The notes under the pieces are model-generated. The model was not told the DNA's origin. It ran no database searches and saw only the letters and a program-made list of their open reading frames with translations. Below, piece by piece: positions 53,664 through 64,000 of a stretch of 64,000 nt of DNA. Position numbers and translations under genes: made by a program. The stretch is from Phytophthora sp. 'mugwort' (Eukaryota; Oomycota; Peronosporomycetes; Peronosporales; Peronosporaceae): the NCBI GenBank assembly GCA_033558025.1, contig JAUCEF010000009.1:1-64000 (forward strand). Direction: 5' to 3'. Position 1 is the stretch's first letter, and each line of letters begins with the position of its first letter.

Positions 53664-53744
53664 CGACAGCTGTGAGACTTGAACTCACGCGGGTTACCCC
53701 AATAGATTTCGAGTCTATCGCCTTAACCGCTCGGCCAAGCTGTC
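53664..53744 (-). tRNA. trnS(CGA): tRNA-Ser(CGA), copy 121
   Basis: 412-bp unit, type b. Confidence 0.95.
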
Positions 53745-53880
53745 CTAGCATCCATCACAACACCCGAACCGCCCTACAAAGTTGCATGCCAATTACACAC
53801 CAACCAAGCCTCAACACAGGCTGGGACAGCTCGGATGCGCACCACACGGGACTTGGCCACCTGCACGACCATAAAGGGAT

Positions 53881-53961
53881 CGACAGCTGTGAGACTTGAA
53901 CTCACGCGGGTTACCCCAATAGATTTCGAGTCTATCGCCTTAACCGCTCGGCCAAGCTGTC
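53881..53961 (-). tRNA. trnS(CGA): tRNA-Ser(CGA), copy 122
   Basis: 217-bp unit (A). Confidence 0.95.
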
Positions 53962-54292
53962 CTAGCATCCATCACAACACCCGAACCGCCCTACAAAGTT
54001 GCATGCCAATTACACACCAACCAAGCCTCAACACAGGCTGGGACAGCTCGGGTGCGCACCACACGGGACTTGGCCACCTGCACGACCCCTCCTTACCTCC
54101 ATACGAGCCACGCACCCGCCGGCATCGACCTCGGAATAGATCCATCTTTGAGCCGCGCCACGGCCAGCTCGCCCAAAACGGCGCATCTATTCAACTCTCG
54201 AGCCTTTGCCCAGACTGCCTACATACCGCTGCGGGTACCACAAGGCCCGAAACGTCCAAAGCTAGATGCCAGCAGAGAAGGCATAAAGGGAT

Positions 54293-54373
54293 CGACAGCT
54301 GTGAGACTTGAACTCACGCGGGTTACCCCAATAGATTTCGAGTCTATCGCCTTAACCGCTCGGCCAAGCTGTC
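54293..54373 (-). tRNA. trnS(CGA): tRNA-Ser(CGA), copy 123
   Basis: 412-bp unit, type b. Confidence 0.95.
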
Positions 54374-54509
54374 CTAGCATCCATCACAACACCCGAACCG
54401 CCCTACAAAGTTGCATGCCAATTACACACCAACCAAGCCTCAACACAGGCTGGGACAGCTCGGATGCGCACCACACGGGACTTGGCCACCTGCACGACCA
54501 TAAAGGGAT

Positions 54510-54590
54510 CGACAGCTGTGAGACTTGAACTCACGCGGGTTACCCCAATAGATTTCGAGTCTATCGCCTTAACCGCTCGGCCAAGCTGTC
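54510..54590 (-). tRNA. trnS(CGA): tRNA-Ser(CGA), copy 124
   Basis: 217-bp unit (A). Confidence 0.95.
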
Positions 54591-54921
54591 CTAGCATCCA
54601 TCACAACACCCGAACCGCCCTACAAAGTTGCATGCCAATTACACACCAACCAAGCCTCAACACAGGCTGGGACAGCTCGGGTGCGCACCACACGGGACTT
54701 GGCCACCTGCACGACCCCTCCTTACCTCCATACGAGCCACGCACCCGCCGGCATCGACCTCGGAATAGATCCATCTTTGAGCCGCGCCACGGCCAGCTCG
54801 CCCAAAACGGCGCATCTATTCAACTCTCGAGCCTTTGCCCAGACTGCCTACATACCGCTGCGGGTACCACAAGGCCCGAAACGTCCAAAGCTAGATGCCA
54901 GCAGAACAGGCATAAAGGGAT

Positions 54922-55002
54922 CGACAGCTGTGAGACTTGAACTCACGCGGGTTACCCCAATAGATTTCGAGTCTATCGCCTTAACCGCTCGGCCAAGCTG
55001 TC
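54922..55002 (-). tRNA. trnS(CGA): tRNA-Ser(CGA), copy 125
   Basis: 412-bp unit, type a. Confidence 0.95.
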
Positions 55003-55333
55003 CTAGCATCCATCACAACACCCGAACCGCCCTACAAAGTTGCATGCCAATTACACACCAACCAAGCCTCAACACAGGCTGGGACAGCTCGGGTGCGCAC
55101 CACACGGGACTTGGCCACCTGCACGACCCCTCCTTACCTCCATACGAGCCACGCACCCGCCGGCATCGACCTCGGAATAGATCCATCTTTGAGCCGCGCC
55201 ACGGCCAGCTCGCCCAAAACGGCGCATCTATTCAACTCTCGAGCCTTTGCCCAGACTGCCTACATACCGCTGCGGGTACCACAAGGCCCGAAACGTCCAA
55301 AGCTAGATGCCAGCAGAGAAGGCATAAAGGGAT

Positions 55334-55414
55334 CGACAGCTGTGAGACTTGAACTCACGCGGGTTACCCCAATAGATTTCGAGTCTATCGCCTTAACCGC
55401 TCGGCCAAGCTGTC
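55334..55414 (-). tRNA. trnS(CGA): tRNA-Ser(CGA), copy 126
   Basis: 412-bp unit, type b. Confidence 0.95.
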
Positions 55415-55550
55415 CTAGCATCCATCACAACACCCGAACCGCCCTACAAAGTTGCATGCCAATTACACACCAACCAAGCCTCAACACAGGCTGGGACAGC
55501 TCGGATGCGCACCACACGGGACTTGGCCACCTGCACGACCATAAAGGGAT

Positions 55551-55631
55551 CGACAGCTGTGAGACTTGAACTCACGCGGGTTACCCCAATAGATTTCGAG
55601 TCTATCGCCTTAACCGCTCGGCCAAGCTGTC
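55551..55631 (-). tRNA. trnS(CGA): tRNA-Ser(CGA), copy 127
   Basis: 217-bp unit (A). Confidence 0.95.
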
Positions 55632-55962
55632 CTAGCATCCATCACAACACCCGAACCGCCCTACAAAGTTGCATGCCAATTACACACCAACCAAGCCTCA
55701 ACACAGGCTGGGACAGCTCGGGTGCGCACCACACGGGACTTGGCCACCTGCACGACCCCTCCTTACCTCCATACGAGCCACGCACCCGCCGGCATCGACC
55801 TCGGAATAGATCCATCTTTGAGCCGCGCCACGGCCAGCTCGCCCAAAACGGCGCATCTATTCAACTCTCGAGCCTTTGCCCAGACTGCCTACATACCGCT
55901 GCGGGTACCACAAGGCCCGAAACGTCCAAAGCTAGATGCCAGCAGAGAAGGCATAAAGGGAT

Positions 55963-56043
55963 CGACAGCTGTGAGACTTGAACTCACGCGGGTTACCCCA
56001 ATAGATTTCGAGTCTATCGCCTTAACCGCTCGGCCAAGCTGTC
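55963..56043 (-). tRNA. trnS(CGA): tRNA-Ser(CGA), copy 128
   Basis: 412-bp unit, type b. Confidence 0.95.
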
Positions 56044-56179
56044 CTAGCATCCATCACAACACCCGAACCGCCCTACAAAGTTGCATGCCAATTACACACC
56101 AACCAAGCCTCAACACAGGCTGGGACAGCTCGGATGCGCACCACACGGGACTTGGCCACCTGCACGACCATAAAGGGAT

Positions 56180-56260
56180 CGACAGCTGTGAGACTTGAAC
56201 TCACGCGGGTTACCCCAATAGATTTCGAGTCTATCGCCTTAACCGCTCGGCCAAGCTGTC
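56180..56260 (-). tRNA. trnS(CGA): tRNA-Ser(CGA), copy 129
   Basis: 217-bp unit (A). Confidence 0.95.
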
Positions 56261-56396
56261 CTAGCATCCATCACAACACCCGAACCGCCCTACAAAGTTG
56301 CATGCCAATTACACACCAACCAAGGCTCAACACAGGCTGGGACAGCTCGGATGCGCACCACACGGGACTTGGCCACCTGCACGACCATAAAGGGAT

Positions 56397-56477
56397 CGAC
56401 AGCTGTGAGACTTGAACTCACGCGGGTTACCCCAATAGATTTCGAGTCTATCGCCTTAACCGCTCGGCCAAGCTGTC
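56397..56477 (-). tRNA. trnS(CGA): tRNA-Ser(CGA), copy 130
   Basis: 217-bp unit (A), CCAAGGCTC variant. Confidence 0.95.
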
Positions 56478-56808
56478 CTAGCATCCATCACAACACCCGA
56501 ACCGCCCTACAAAGTTGCATGCCAATTACACACCAACCAAGCCTCAACACAGGCTGGGACAGCTCGGGTGCGCACCACACGGGACTTGGCCACCTGCACG
56601 ACCCCTCCTTACCTCCATACGAGCCACGCACCCGCCGGCATCGACCTCGGAATAGATCCATCTTTGAGCCGCGCCACGGCCAGCTCGCCCAAAACGGCGC
56701 ATCTATTCAACTCTCGAGCCTTTGCCCAGACTGCCTACATACCGCTGCGGGTACCACAAGGCCCGAAACGTCCAAAGCTAGATGCCAGCAGAGAAGGCAT
56801 AAAGGGAT

Positions 56809-56889
56809 CGACAGCTGTGAGACTTGAACTCACGCGGGTTACCCCAATAGATTTCGAGTCTATCGCCTTAACCGCTCGGCCAAGCTGTC
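56809..56889 (-). tRNA. trnS(CGA): tRNA-Ser(CGA), copy 131
   Basis: 412-bp unit, type b. Confidence 0.95.
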
Positions 56890-57025
56890 CTAGCATCCAT
56901 CACAACACCCGAACCGCCCTACAAAGTTGCATGCCAATTACACACCAACCAAGGCTCAACACAGGCTGGGACAGCTCGGATGCGCACCACACGGGACTTG
57001 GCCACCTGCACGACCATAAAGGGAT

Positions 57026-57106
57026 CGACAGCTGTGAGACTTGAACTCACGCGGGTTACCCCAATAGATTTCGAGTCTATCGCCTTAACCGCTCGGCCAA
57101 GCTGTC
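57026..57106 (-). tRNA. trnS(CGA): tRNA-Ser(CGA), copy 132
   Basis: 217-bp unit (A), CCAAGGCTC variant; first of six short units in a row. Confidence 0.95.
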
Positions 57107-57242
57107 CTAGCATCCATCACAACACCCGAACCGCCCTACAAAGTTGCATGCCAATTACACACCAACCAAGCCTCAACACAGGCTGGGACAGCTCGGGTGC
57201 GCACCACACGGGACTTGGCCACCTGCACGACCATAAAGGGAT

Positions 57243-57323
57243 CGACAGCTGTGAGACTTGAACTCACGCGGGTTACCCCAATAGATTTCGAGTCTATCGC
57301 CTTAACCGCTCGGCCAAGCTGTC
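57243..57323 (-). tRNA. trnS(CGA): tRNA-Ser(CGA), copy 133
   Basis: 217-bp unit (G) with the CCATAAA joint. Confidence 0.95.
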
Positions 57324-57459
57324 CTAGCATCCATCACAACACCCGAACCGCCCTACAAAGTTGCATGCCAATTACACACCAACCAAGCCTCAACACAGGC
57401 TGGGACAGCTCGGATGCGCACCACACGGGACTTGGCCACCTGCACGACCATAAAGGGAT

Positions 57460-57540
57460 CGACAGCTGTGAGACTTGAACTCACGCGGGTTACCCCAATA
57501 GATTTCGAGTCTATCGCCTTAACCGCTCGGCCAAGCTGTC
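57460..57540 (-). tRNA. trnS(CGA): tRNA-Ser(CGA), copy 134
   Basis: 217-bp unit (A); CATCCACCAC variant upstream of the gene. Confidence 0.95.
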
Positions 57541-57676
57541 CTAGCATCCACCACAACACCCGAACCGCCCTACAAAGTTGCATGCCAATTACACACCAAC
57601 CAAGCCTCAACACAGGCTGGGACAGCTCGGGTGCGCACCACACGGGACTTGGCCACCTGCACGACCATAAAGGGAT

Positions 57677-57757
57677 CGACAGCTGTGAGACTTGAACTCA
57701 CGCGGGTTACCCCAATAGATTTCGAGTCTATCGCCTTAACCGCTCGGCCAAGCTGTC
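57677..57757 (-). tRNA. trnS(CGA): tRNA-Ser(CGA), copy 135
   Basis: 217-bp unit (G). Confidence 0.95.
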
Positions 57758-57893
57758 CTAGCATCCATCACAACACCCGAACCGCCCTACAAAGTTGCAT
57801 GCCAATTACACACCAACCAAGCCTCAACACAGGCTGGGACAGCTCGGGTGCGCACCACACGGGACTTGGCCACCTGCACGACCATAAAGGGAT

Positions 57894-57974
57894 CGACAGC
57901 TGTGAGACTTGAACTCACGCGGGTTACCCCAATAGATTTCGAGTCTATCGCCTTAACCGCTCGGCCAAGCTGTC
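57894..57974 (-). tRNA. trnS(CGA): tRNA-Ser(CGA), copy 136
   Basis: 217-bp unit (G). Confidence 0.95.
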
Positions 57975-58110
57975 CTAGCATCCATCACAACACCCGAACC
58001 GCCCTACAAAGTTGCATGCCAATTACACACCAACCAAGGCTCAACACAGGCTGGGACAGCTCGGATGCGCACCACACGGGACTTGGCCACCTGCACGACC
58101 ATAAAGGGAT

Positions 58111-58191
58111 CGACAGCTGTGAGACTTGAACTCACGCGGGTTACCCCAATAGATTTCGAGTCTATCGCCTTAACCGCTCGGCCAAGCTGTC
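58111..58191 (-). tRNA. trnS(CGA): tRNA-Ser(CGA), copy 137
   Basis: 217-bp unit (A), CCAAGGCTC variant; last of the run of six. Confidence 0.95.
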
Positions 58192-58522
58192 CTAGCATCC
58201 ATCACAACACCCGAACCGCCCTACAAAGTTGCATGCCAATTACACACCAACCAAGCCTCAACACAGGCTGGGACAGCTCGGGTGCGCACCACACGGGACT
58301 TGGCCACCTGCACGACCCCTCCTTACCTCCATACGAGCCACGCACCCGCCGGCATCGACCTCGGAATAGATCCATCTTTGAGCCGCGCCACGGCCAGCTC
58401 GCCCAAAACGGCGCATCTATTCAACTCTCGAGCCTTTGCCCAGACTGCCTACATACCGCTGCGGGTACCACAAGGCCCGAAACGTCCAAAGCTAGATGCC
58501 AGCAGAACAGGCATAAAGGGAT

Positions 58523-58603
58523 CGACAGCTGTGAGACTTGAACTCACGCGGGTTACCCCAATAGATTTCGAGTCTATCGCCTTAACCGCTCGGCCAAGCT
58601 GTC
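58523..58603 (-). tRNA. trnS(CGA): tRNA-Ser(CGA), copy 138
   Basis: 412-bp unit, type a. Confidence 0.95.
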
Positions 58604-58739
58604 CTAGCATCCATCACAACACCCGAACCGCCCTACAAAGTTGCATGCCAATTACACACCAACCAAGCCTCAACACAGGCTGGGACAGCTCGGGTGCGCA
58701 CCACACGGGACTTGGCCACCTGCACGACCATAAAGGGAT

Positions 58740-58820
58740 CGACAGCTGTGAGACTTGAACTCACGCGGGTTACCCCAATAGATTTCGAGTCTATCGCCTT
58801 AACCGCTCGGCCAAGCTGTC
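58740..58820 (-). tRNA. trnS(CGA): tRNA-Ser(CGA), copy 139
   Basis: 217-bp unit (G). Confidence 0.95.
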
Positions 58821-58956
58821 CTAGCATCCATCACAACACCCGAACCGCCCTACAAAGTTGCATGCCAATTACACACCAACCAAGCCTCAACACAGGCTGG
58901 GACAGCTCGGATGCGCACCACACGGGACTTGGCCACCTGCACGACCATAAAGGGAT

Positions 58957-59037
58957 CGACAGCTGTGAGACTTGAACTCACGCGGGTTACCCCAATAGAT
59001 TTCGAGTCTATCGCCTTAACCGCTCGGCCAAGCTGTC
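58957..59037 (-). tRNA. trnS(CGA): tRNA-Ser(CGA), copy 140
   Basis: 217-bp unit (A). Confidence 0.95.
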
Positions 59038-59368
59038 CTAGCATCCATCACAACACCCGAACCGCCCTACAAAGTTGCATGCCAATTACACACCAACCAA
59101 GCCTCAACACAGGCTGGGACAGCTCGGGTGCGCACCACACGGGACTTGGCCACCTGCACGACCCCTCCTTACCTCCATACGAGCCACGCACCCGCCGGCA
59201 TCGACCTCGGAATAGATCCATCTTTGAGCCGCGCCACGGCCAGCTCGCCCAAAACGGCGCATCTATTCAACTCTCGAGCCTTTGCCCAGACTGCCTACAT
59301 ACCGCTGCGGGTACCACAAGGCCCGAAACGTCCAAAGCTAGATGCCAGCAGAACAGGCATAAAGGGAT

Positions 59369-59449
59369 CGACAGCTGTGAGACTTGAACTCACGCGGGTT
59401 ACCCCAATAGATTTCGAGTCTATCGCCTTAACCGCTCGGCCAAGCTGTC
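59369..59449 (-). tRNA. trnS(CGA): tRNA-Ser(CGA), copy 141
   Basis: 412-bp unit, type a; start of the type a block at the right side. Confidence 0.95.
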
Positions 59450-59780
59450 CTAGCATCCATCACAACACCCGAACCGCCCTACAAAGTTGCATGCCAATTA
59501 CACACCAACCAAGCCTCAACACAGGCTGGGACAGCTCGGGTGCGCACCACACGGGACTTGGCCACCTGCACGACCCCTCCTTACCTCCATACGAGCCACG
59601 CACCCGCCGGCATCGACCTCGGAATAGATCCATCTTTGAGCCGCGCCACGGCCAGCTCGCCCAAAACGGCGCATCTATTCAACTCTCGAGTCTTTGCCCA
59701 GACTGCCTACATACCGCTGCGGGTACCACAAGGCCCGAAACGTCCAAAGCTAGATGCCAGCAGAACAGGCATAAAGGGAT

Positions 59781-59861
59781 CGACAGCTGTGAGACTTGAA
59801 CTCACGCGGGTTACCCCAATAGATTTCGAGTCTATCGCCTTAACCGCTCGGCCAAGCTGTC
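59781..59861 (-). tRNA. trnS(CGA): tRNA-Ser(CGA), copy 142
   Basis: 412-bp unit, type a; CGAGTCTTTG spacer variant. Confidence 0.95.
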
Positions 59862-60192
59862 CTAGCATCCATCACAACACCCGAACCGCCCTACAAAGTT
59901 GCATGCCAATTACACACCAACCAAGCCTCAACACAGGCTGGGACAGCTCGGGTGCGCACCACACGGGACTTGGCCACCTGCACGACCCCTCCTTACCTCC
60001 ATACGAGCCACGCACCCGCCGGCATCGACCTCGGAATAGATCCATCTTTGAGCCGCGCCACGGCCAGCTCGCCCAAAACGGCGCATCTATTCAACTCTCG
60101 AGTCTTTGCCCAGACTGCCTACATACCGCTGCGGGTACCACAAGGCCCGAAACGTCCAAAGCTAGATGCCAGCAGAACAGGCATAAAGGGAT

Positions 60193-60273
60193 CGACAGCT
60201 GTGAGACTTGAACTCACGCGGTTTACCCCAATAGATTTCGAGTCTATCGCCTTAACCGCTCGGCCAAGCTGTC
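60193..60273 (-). tRNA. trnS(CGA): tRNA-Ser(CGA), copy 143, variable-arm variant
   Basis: 412-bp unit, type a; CGAGTCTTTG variant as in copy 142. G to T at 60222 changes a C in the variable-arm stem to A, breaking one pair. Confidence 0.85.
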
Positions 60274-60604
60274 CTAGCATCCATCACAACACCCGAACCG
60301 CCCTACAAAGTTGCATGCCAATTACACACCAACCAAGCCTCAACACAGGCTGGGACAGCTCGGGTGCGCACCACACGGGACTTGGCCACCTGCACGACCC
60401 CTCCTTACCTCCATACGAGCCACGCACCCGCCGGCATCGACCTCGGAATAGATCCATCTTTGAGCCGCGCCACGGCCAGCTCGCCCAAAACGGCGCATCT
60501 ATTCAACTCTCGAGCCTTTGCCCAGACTGCCTACATACCGCTGCGGGTACCACAAGGCCCGAAACGTCCAAAGCTAGATGCCAGCAGAACAGGCATAAAG
60601 GGAT

Positions 60605-60685
60605 CGACAGCTGTGAGACTTGAACTCACGCGGGTTACCCCAATAGATTTCGAGTCTATCGCCTTAACCGCTCGGCCAAGCTGTC
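60605..60685 (-). tRNA. trnS(CGA): tRNA-Ser(CGA), copy 144
   Basis: 412-bp unit, type a. Confidence 0.95.
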
Positions 60686-61016
60686 CTAGCATCCATCACA
60701 ACACCCGAACCGCCCTACAAAGTTGCATGCCAATTACACACCAACCAAGCCTCAACACAGGCTGGGACAGCTCGGGTGCGCATCACACGGGACTTGGCCA
60801 CCTGCACGACCCCTCCTTACCTCCATACGAGCCACGCACCCGCCGGCATCGACCTCGGAATAGATCCATCTTTGAGCCGCGCCACGGCCAGCTCGCCCAA
60901 AACGGCGCATCTATTCAACTCTCGAGCCTTTGCCCAGACTGCCTACATACCGCTGCGGGTACCACAAGGCCCGAAACGTCCAAAGCTAGATGCCAGCAGA
61001 ACAGGCATAAAGGGAT

Positions 61017-61097
61017 CGACAGCTGTGAGACTTGAACTCACGCGGGTTACCCCAATAGATTTCGAGTCTATCGCCTTAACCGCTCGGCCAAGCTGTC
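61017..61097 (-). tRNA. trnS(CGA): tRNA-Ser(CGA), copy 145
   Basis: 412-bp unit, type a; GCATCACAC variant. Confidence 0.95.
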
Positions 61098-61428
61098 CTA
61101 GCATCCATCACAACACCCGAACCGCCCTACAAAGTTGCATGCCAATTACACACCAACCAAGCCTCAACACAGGCTGGGACAGCTCGGGTGCGCACCACAC
61201 GGGACTTGGCCACCTGCACGACCCCTCCTTACCTCCATACGAGCCACGCACCCGCCGGCATCGACCTCGGAATAGATCCATCTTTGAGCCGCGCCACGGC
61301 CAGCTCGCCCAAAACGGCGCATCTATTCAACTCTCGAGCCTTTGCCCAGACTGCCTACATACCGCTGCGGGTACCACAAGGCCCGAAACGTCCAAAGCTA
61401 GATGCCAGCAGAACAGGCATAAAGGGAT

Positions 61429-61509
61429 CGACAGCTGTGAGACTTGAACTCACGCGGGTTACCCCAATAGATTTCGAGTCTATCGCCTTAACCGCTCGGC
61501 CAAGCTGTC
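61429..61509 (-). tRNA. trnS(CGA): tRNA-Ser(CGA), copy 146
   Basis: 412-bp unit, type a. Confidence 0.95.
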
Positions 61510-61840
61510 CTAGCATCCATCACAACACCCGAACCGCCCTACAAAGTTGCATGCCAATTACACACCAACCAAGCCTCAACACAGGCTGGGACAGCTCGGG
61601 TGCGCACCACACGGGACTTGGCCACCTGCACGACCCCTCCTTACCTCCATACGAGCCACGCACCCGCCGGCATCGACCTCGGAATAGATCCATCTTTGAG
61701 CCGCGCCACGGCCAGCTCGCCCAAAACGGCGCATCTATTCAACTCTCGAGCCTTTGCCCAGACTGCCTACATACCGCTGCGGGTACCACAAGGCCCGAAA
61801 CGTCCAAAGCTAGATGCCAGCAGAACAGGCATAAAGGGAT

Positions 61841-61921
61841 CGACAGCTGTGAGACTTGAACTCACGCGGGTTACCCCAATAGATTTCGAGTCTATCGCCT
61901 TAACCGCTCGGCCAAGCTGTC
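61841..61921 (-). tRNA. trnS(CGA): tRNA-Ser(CGA), copy 147
   Basis: 412-bp unit, type a. Confidence 0.95.
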
Positions 61922-62252
61922 CTAGCATCCATCACAACACCCGAACCGCCCTACAAAGTTGCATGCCAATTACACACCAACCAAGCCTCAACACAGGCTG
62001 GGACAGCTCGGGTGCGCACCACACGGGACTTGGCCACCTGCACGACCCCTCCTTACCTCCATACGAGCCACGCACCCGCCGGCATCGACCTCGGAATAGA
62101 TCCATCTTTGAGCCGCGCCACGGCCAGCTCGCCCAAAACGGCGCATCTATTCAACTCTCGAGCCTTTGCCCAGACTGCCTACATACCGCTGCGGGTACCA
62201 CAAGGCCCGAAACGTCCAAAGCTAGATGCCAGCAGAACAGGCATAAAGGGAT

Positions 62253-62333
62253 CGACAGCTGTGAGACTTGAACTCACGCGGGTTACCCCAATAGATTTCG
62301 AGTCTATCGCCTTAACCGCTCGGCCAAGCTGTC
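62253..62333 (-). tRNA. trnS(CGA): tRNA-Ser(CGA), copy 148
   Basis: 412-bp unit, type a. Confidence 0.95.
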
Positions 62334-62664
62334 CTAGCATCCATCACAACACCCGAACCGCCCTACAAAGTTGCATGCCAATTACACACCAACCAAGCCT
62401 CAACACAGGCTGGGACAGCTCGGGTGCGCACCACACGGGACTTGGCCACCTGCACGACCCCTCCTTACCTCCATACGAGCCACGCACCCGCCGGCATCGA
62501 CCTCGGAATAGATCCATCTTTGAGCCGCGCCACGGCCAGCTCGCCCAAAACGGCGCATCTATTCAACTCTCGAGCCTTTGCCCAGACTGCCTACATACCG
62601 CTGCGGGTACCACAAGGCCCGAAACGTCCAAAGCTAGATGCCAGCAGAACAGGCATAAAGGGAT

Positions 62665-62745
62665 CGACAGCTGTGAGACTTGAACTCACGCGGGTTACCC
62701 CAATAGATTTCGAGTCTATCGCCTTAACCGCTCGGCCAAGCTGTC
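62665..62745 (-). tRNA. trnS(CGA): tRNA-Ser(CGA), copy 149
   Basis: 412-bp unit, type a. Confidence 0.95.
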
Positions 62746-63076
62746 CTAGCATCCATCACAACACCCGAACCGCCCTACAAAGTTGCATGCCAATTACACA
62801 CCAACCAAGCCTCAACACAGGCTGGGACAGCTCGGGTGCGCACCACACGGGACTTGGCCACCTGCACGACCCCTCCTTACCTCCATACGAGCCACGCACC
62901 CGCCGGCATCGACCTCGGAATAGATCCATCTTTGAGCCGCGCCACGGCCAGCTCGCCCAAAACGGCGCATCTATTCAACTCTCGAGCCTTTGCCCAGACT
63001 GCCTACATACCGCTGCGGGTACCACAAGGCCCGAAACGTCCAAAGCTAGATGCCAGCAGAACAGGCATAAAGGGAT

Positions 63077-63157
63077 CGACAGCTGTGAGACTTGAACTCA
63101 CGCGGGTTACCCCAATAGATTTCGAGTCTATCGCCTTAACCGCTCGGCCAAGCTGTC
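63077..63157 (-). tRNA. trnS(CGA): tRNA-Ser(CGA), copy 150
   Basis: 412-bp unit, type a. Confidence 0.95.
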
Positions 63158-63293
63158 CTAGCATCCATCACAACACCCGAACCGCCCTACAAAGTTGCAT
63201 GCCAATTACACACCAACCAAGCCTCAACACAGGCTGGGACAGCTCGGGTGCGCACCACACGGGACTTGGCCACCTGCACGACCATAAAGGGAT

Positions 63294-63374
63294 CGACAGC
63301 TGTGAGACTTGAACTCACGCGGGTTACCCCAATAGATTTCGAGTCTATCGCCTTAACCGCTCGGCCAAGCTGTC
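63294..63374 (-). tRNA. trnS(CGA): tRNA-Ser(CGA), copy 151
   Basis: 217-bp unit (G) with the CCATAAA joint. Confidence 0.95.
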
Positions 63375-63705
63375 CTAGCATCCATCACAACACCCGAACC
63401 GCCCTACAAAGTTGCATGCCAATTACACACCAACCAAGCCTCAACACAGGCTGGGACAGCTCGGGTGCGCACCACACGGGACTTGGCCACCTGCACGACC
63501 CCTCCTTACCTCCATACGAGCCACGCACCCGCCGGCATCGACCTCGGAATAGATCCATCTTTGAGCCGCGCCACGGCCAGCTCGCCCAAAACGGCGCATC
63601 TATTCAACTCTCGAGCCTTTGCCCAGACTGCCTACATACCGCTGCGGGTACCACAAGGCCCGAAACGTCCAAAGCTAGATGCCAGCAGAACAGGCATAAA
63701 GGGAT

Positions 63706-63786
63706 CGACAGCTGTGAGACTTGAACTCACGCGGGTTACCCCAATAGATTTCGAGTCTATCGCCTTAACCGCTCGGCCAAGCTGTC
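63706..63786 (-). tRNA. trnS(CGA): tRNA-Ser(CGA), copy 152
   Basis: 412-bp unit, type a; last complete gene. The next unit is cut by the window edge inside its spacer. Confidence 0.95.
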
Positions 63787-64000
63787 CTAGCATCCATCAC
63801 AACACCCGAACCGCCCTACAAAGTTGCATGCCAATTACACACCAACCAAGCCTCAACACAGGCTGGGACAGCTCGGGTGCGCACCACACGGGACTTGGCC
63901 ACCTGCACGACCCCTCCTTACCTCCATACGAGCCACGCACCCGCCGGCATCGACCTCGGAATAGATCCATCTTTGAGCCGCGCCACGGCCAGCTCGCCCA

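Larger units (their letters stand above)
11074..64000 (-). repeat. Tandem tRNA-Ser(CGA) array, 152 complete genes plus a partial unit
   Basis: Head-to-tail units with one tRNA gene each run off the right edge. Unit lengths: 97 of 412 bp, 49 of 217, two of 372, one of 373, two of 410 and one of 215; their sum (52,749) equals the distance from the first to the last repeat mark. Short units lack 195 bp of spacer; the 372-bp units lack 40 bp. I name long units by the bases downstream of the gene: type a AGAACAGG, type b AGAGAAGG, type c AAAGAAGG (plus strand). Short units carry G or A in CTCGG(G/A)TGCG. The spacer (331 bp in long units) holds no other RNA or protein gene that I recognise. The reading frames crossing it are by-products: 412 is not a multiple of 3, so each frame ends inside the next unit. 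Confidence 0.97.

Noticed and set aside
13698..63724. Many overlapping plus-strand frames of 158 and 223 codons
   Set aside because: Each spans a spacer and an antisense tRNA and overlaps the next copy. Their regular sizes follow from the 412 and 217 bp periods.
11074..64000. CRISPR-like array
   Set aside because: Units are hundreds of bases long, contain a tRNA gene, and have no short unique spacers between short repeats; the setting is eukaryotic.

Overview
This window is a eukaryotic chromosome end. It opens with 429 bases of uninterrupted CCCTAAA repeats, the C-rich strand of a TTTAGGG telomere, reading inward from the left edge. TTTAGGG repeats occur in plants, many algae, oomycetes and several other protists, so the sequence alone does not name the species. 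No ordinary single-copy host protein gene is visible. All protein-coding sequence belongs to a retroelement, and the remainder of the window is a tRNA gene array that runs off the right edge.

From 430 to 11,076 there is a stack of telomere-attached retroelements of the Penelope-like class. The coding part has two ORFs. ORF1 encodes 312 residues with a predicted coiled coil and a basic tail. ORF2 is a Penelope-type reverse transcriptase with DKNLGPAV, FDVVSLYTSIP and YIDD motifs and no visible GIY-YIG endonuclease. A 509-bp non-coding module (called M here) lies on both sides of the coding part, like the pseudo-LTRs of Penelope elements. Two full copies (430-4362 and 5373-9305) have the same length and the same translations. 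A 5'-truncated copy lies between them (4372-5334), and an older broken tandem copy lies inside (9582-11076). Every internal module boundary carries CCCTAAA heptamers, and telomeric spacers of 12, 38 and 276 bases separate the insertions. The coding strand is the C-rich strand, so the RNA 3' end faces the chromosome interior. This is the polarity expected if the G-rich telomeric 3' end primes reverse transcription without an endonuclease.

From 11,074 to 64,000 there is a tandem array with 152 complete tRNA-Ser(CGA) genes, all on the minus strand and transcribed toward the telomere. The main unit is 412 bp (97 copies). Variants are 217 bp (49), 372-373 bp (3), 410 bp (2) and 215 bp (1), plus a partial unit at the right edge. 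The first 13 kb and last 6 kb are dominated by one 412-bp type. The middle alternates a second 412-bp type with 217-bp units and contains a segmental duplication at an offset of 16,284 bp. This fits ongoing unequal exchange and local homogenisation.

A plausible reading is that a chromosome broke inside the tRNA array, was capped by a retroelement copy joined at a 3-base microhomology, and then grew by alternating retroelement attachment and telomerase addition. The most unusual points are the tRNA-Ser array abutting the telomeric retroelements, the telomeric heptamers built into every element junction (including the reverse transcriptase stop codon), the lack of an AUG for the upstream part of the reverse transcriptase frame, and the 3'-broken copy fused to the array.
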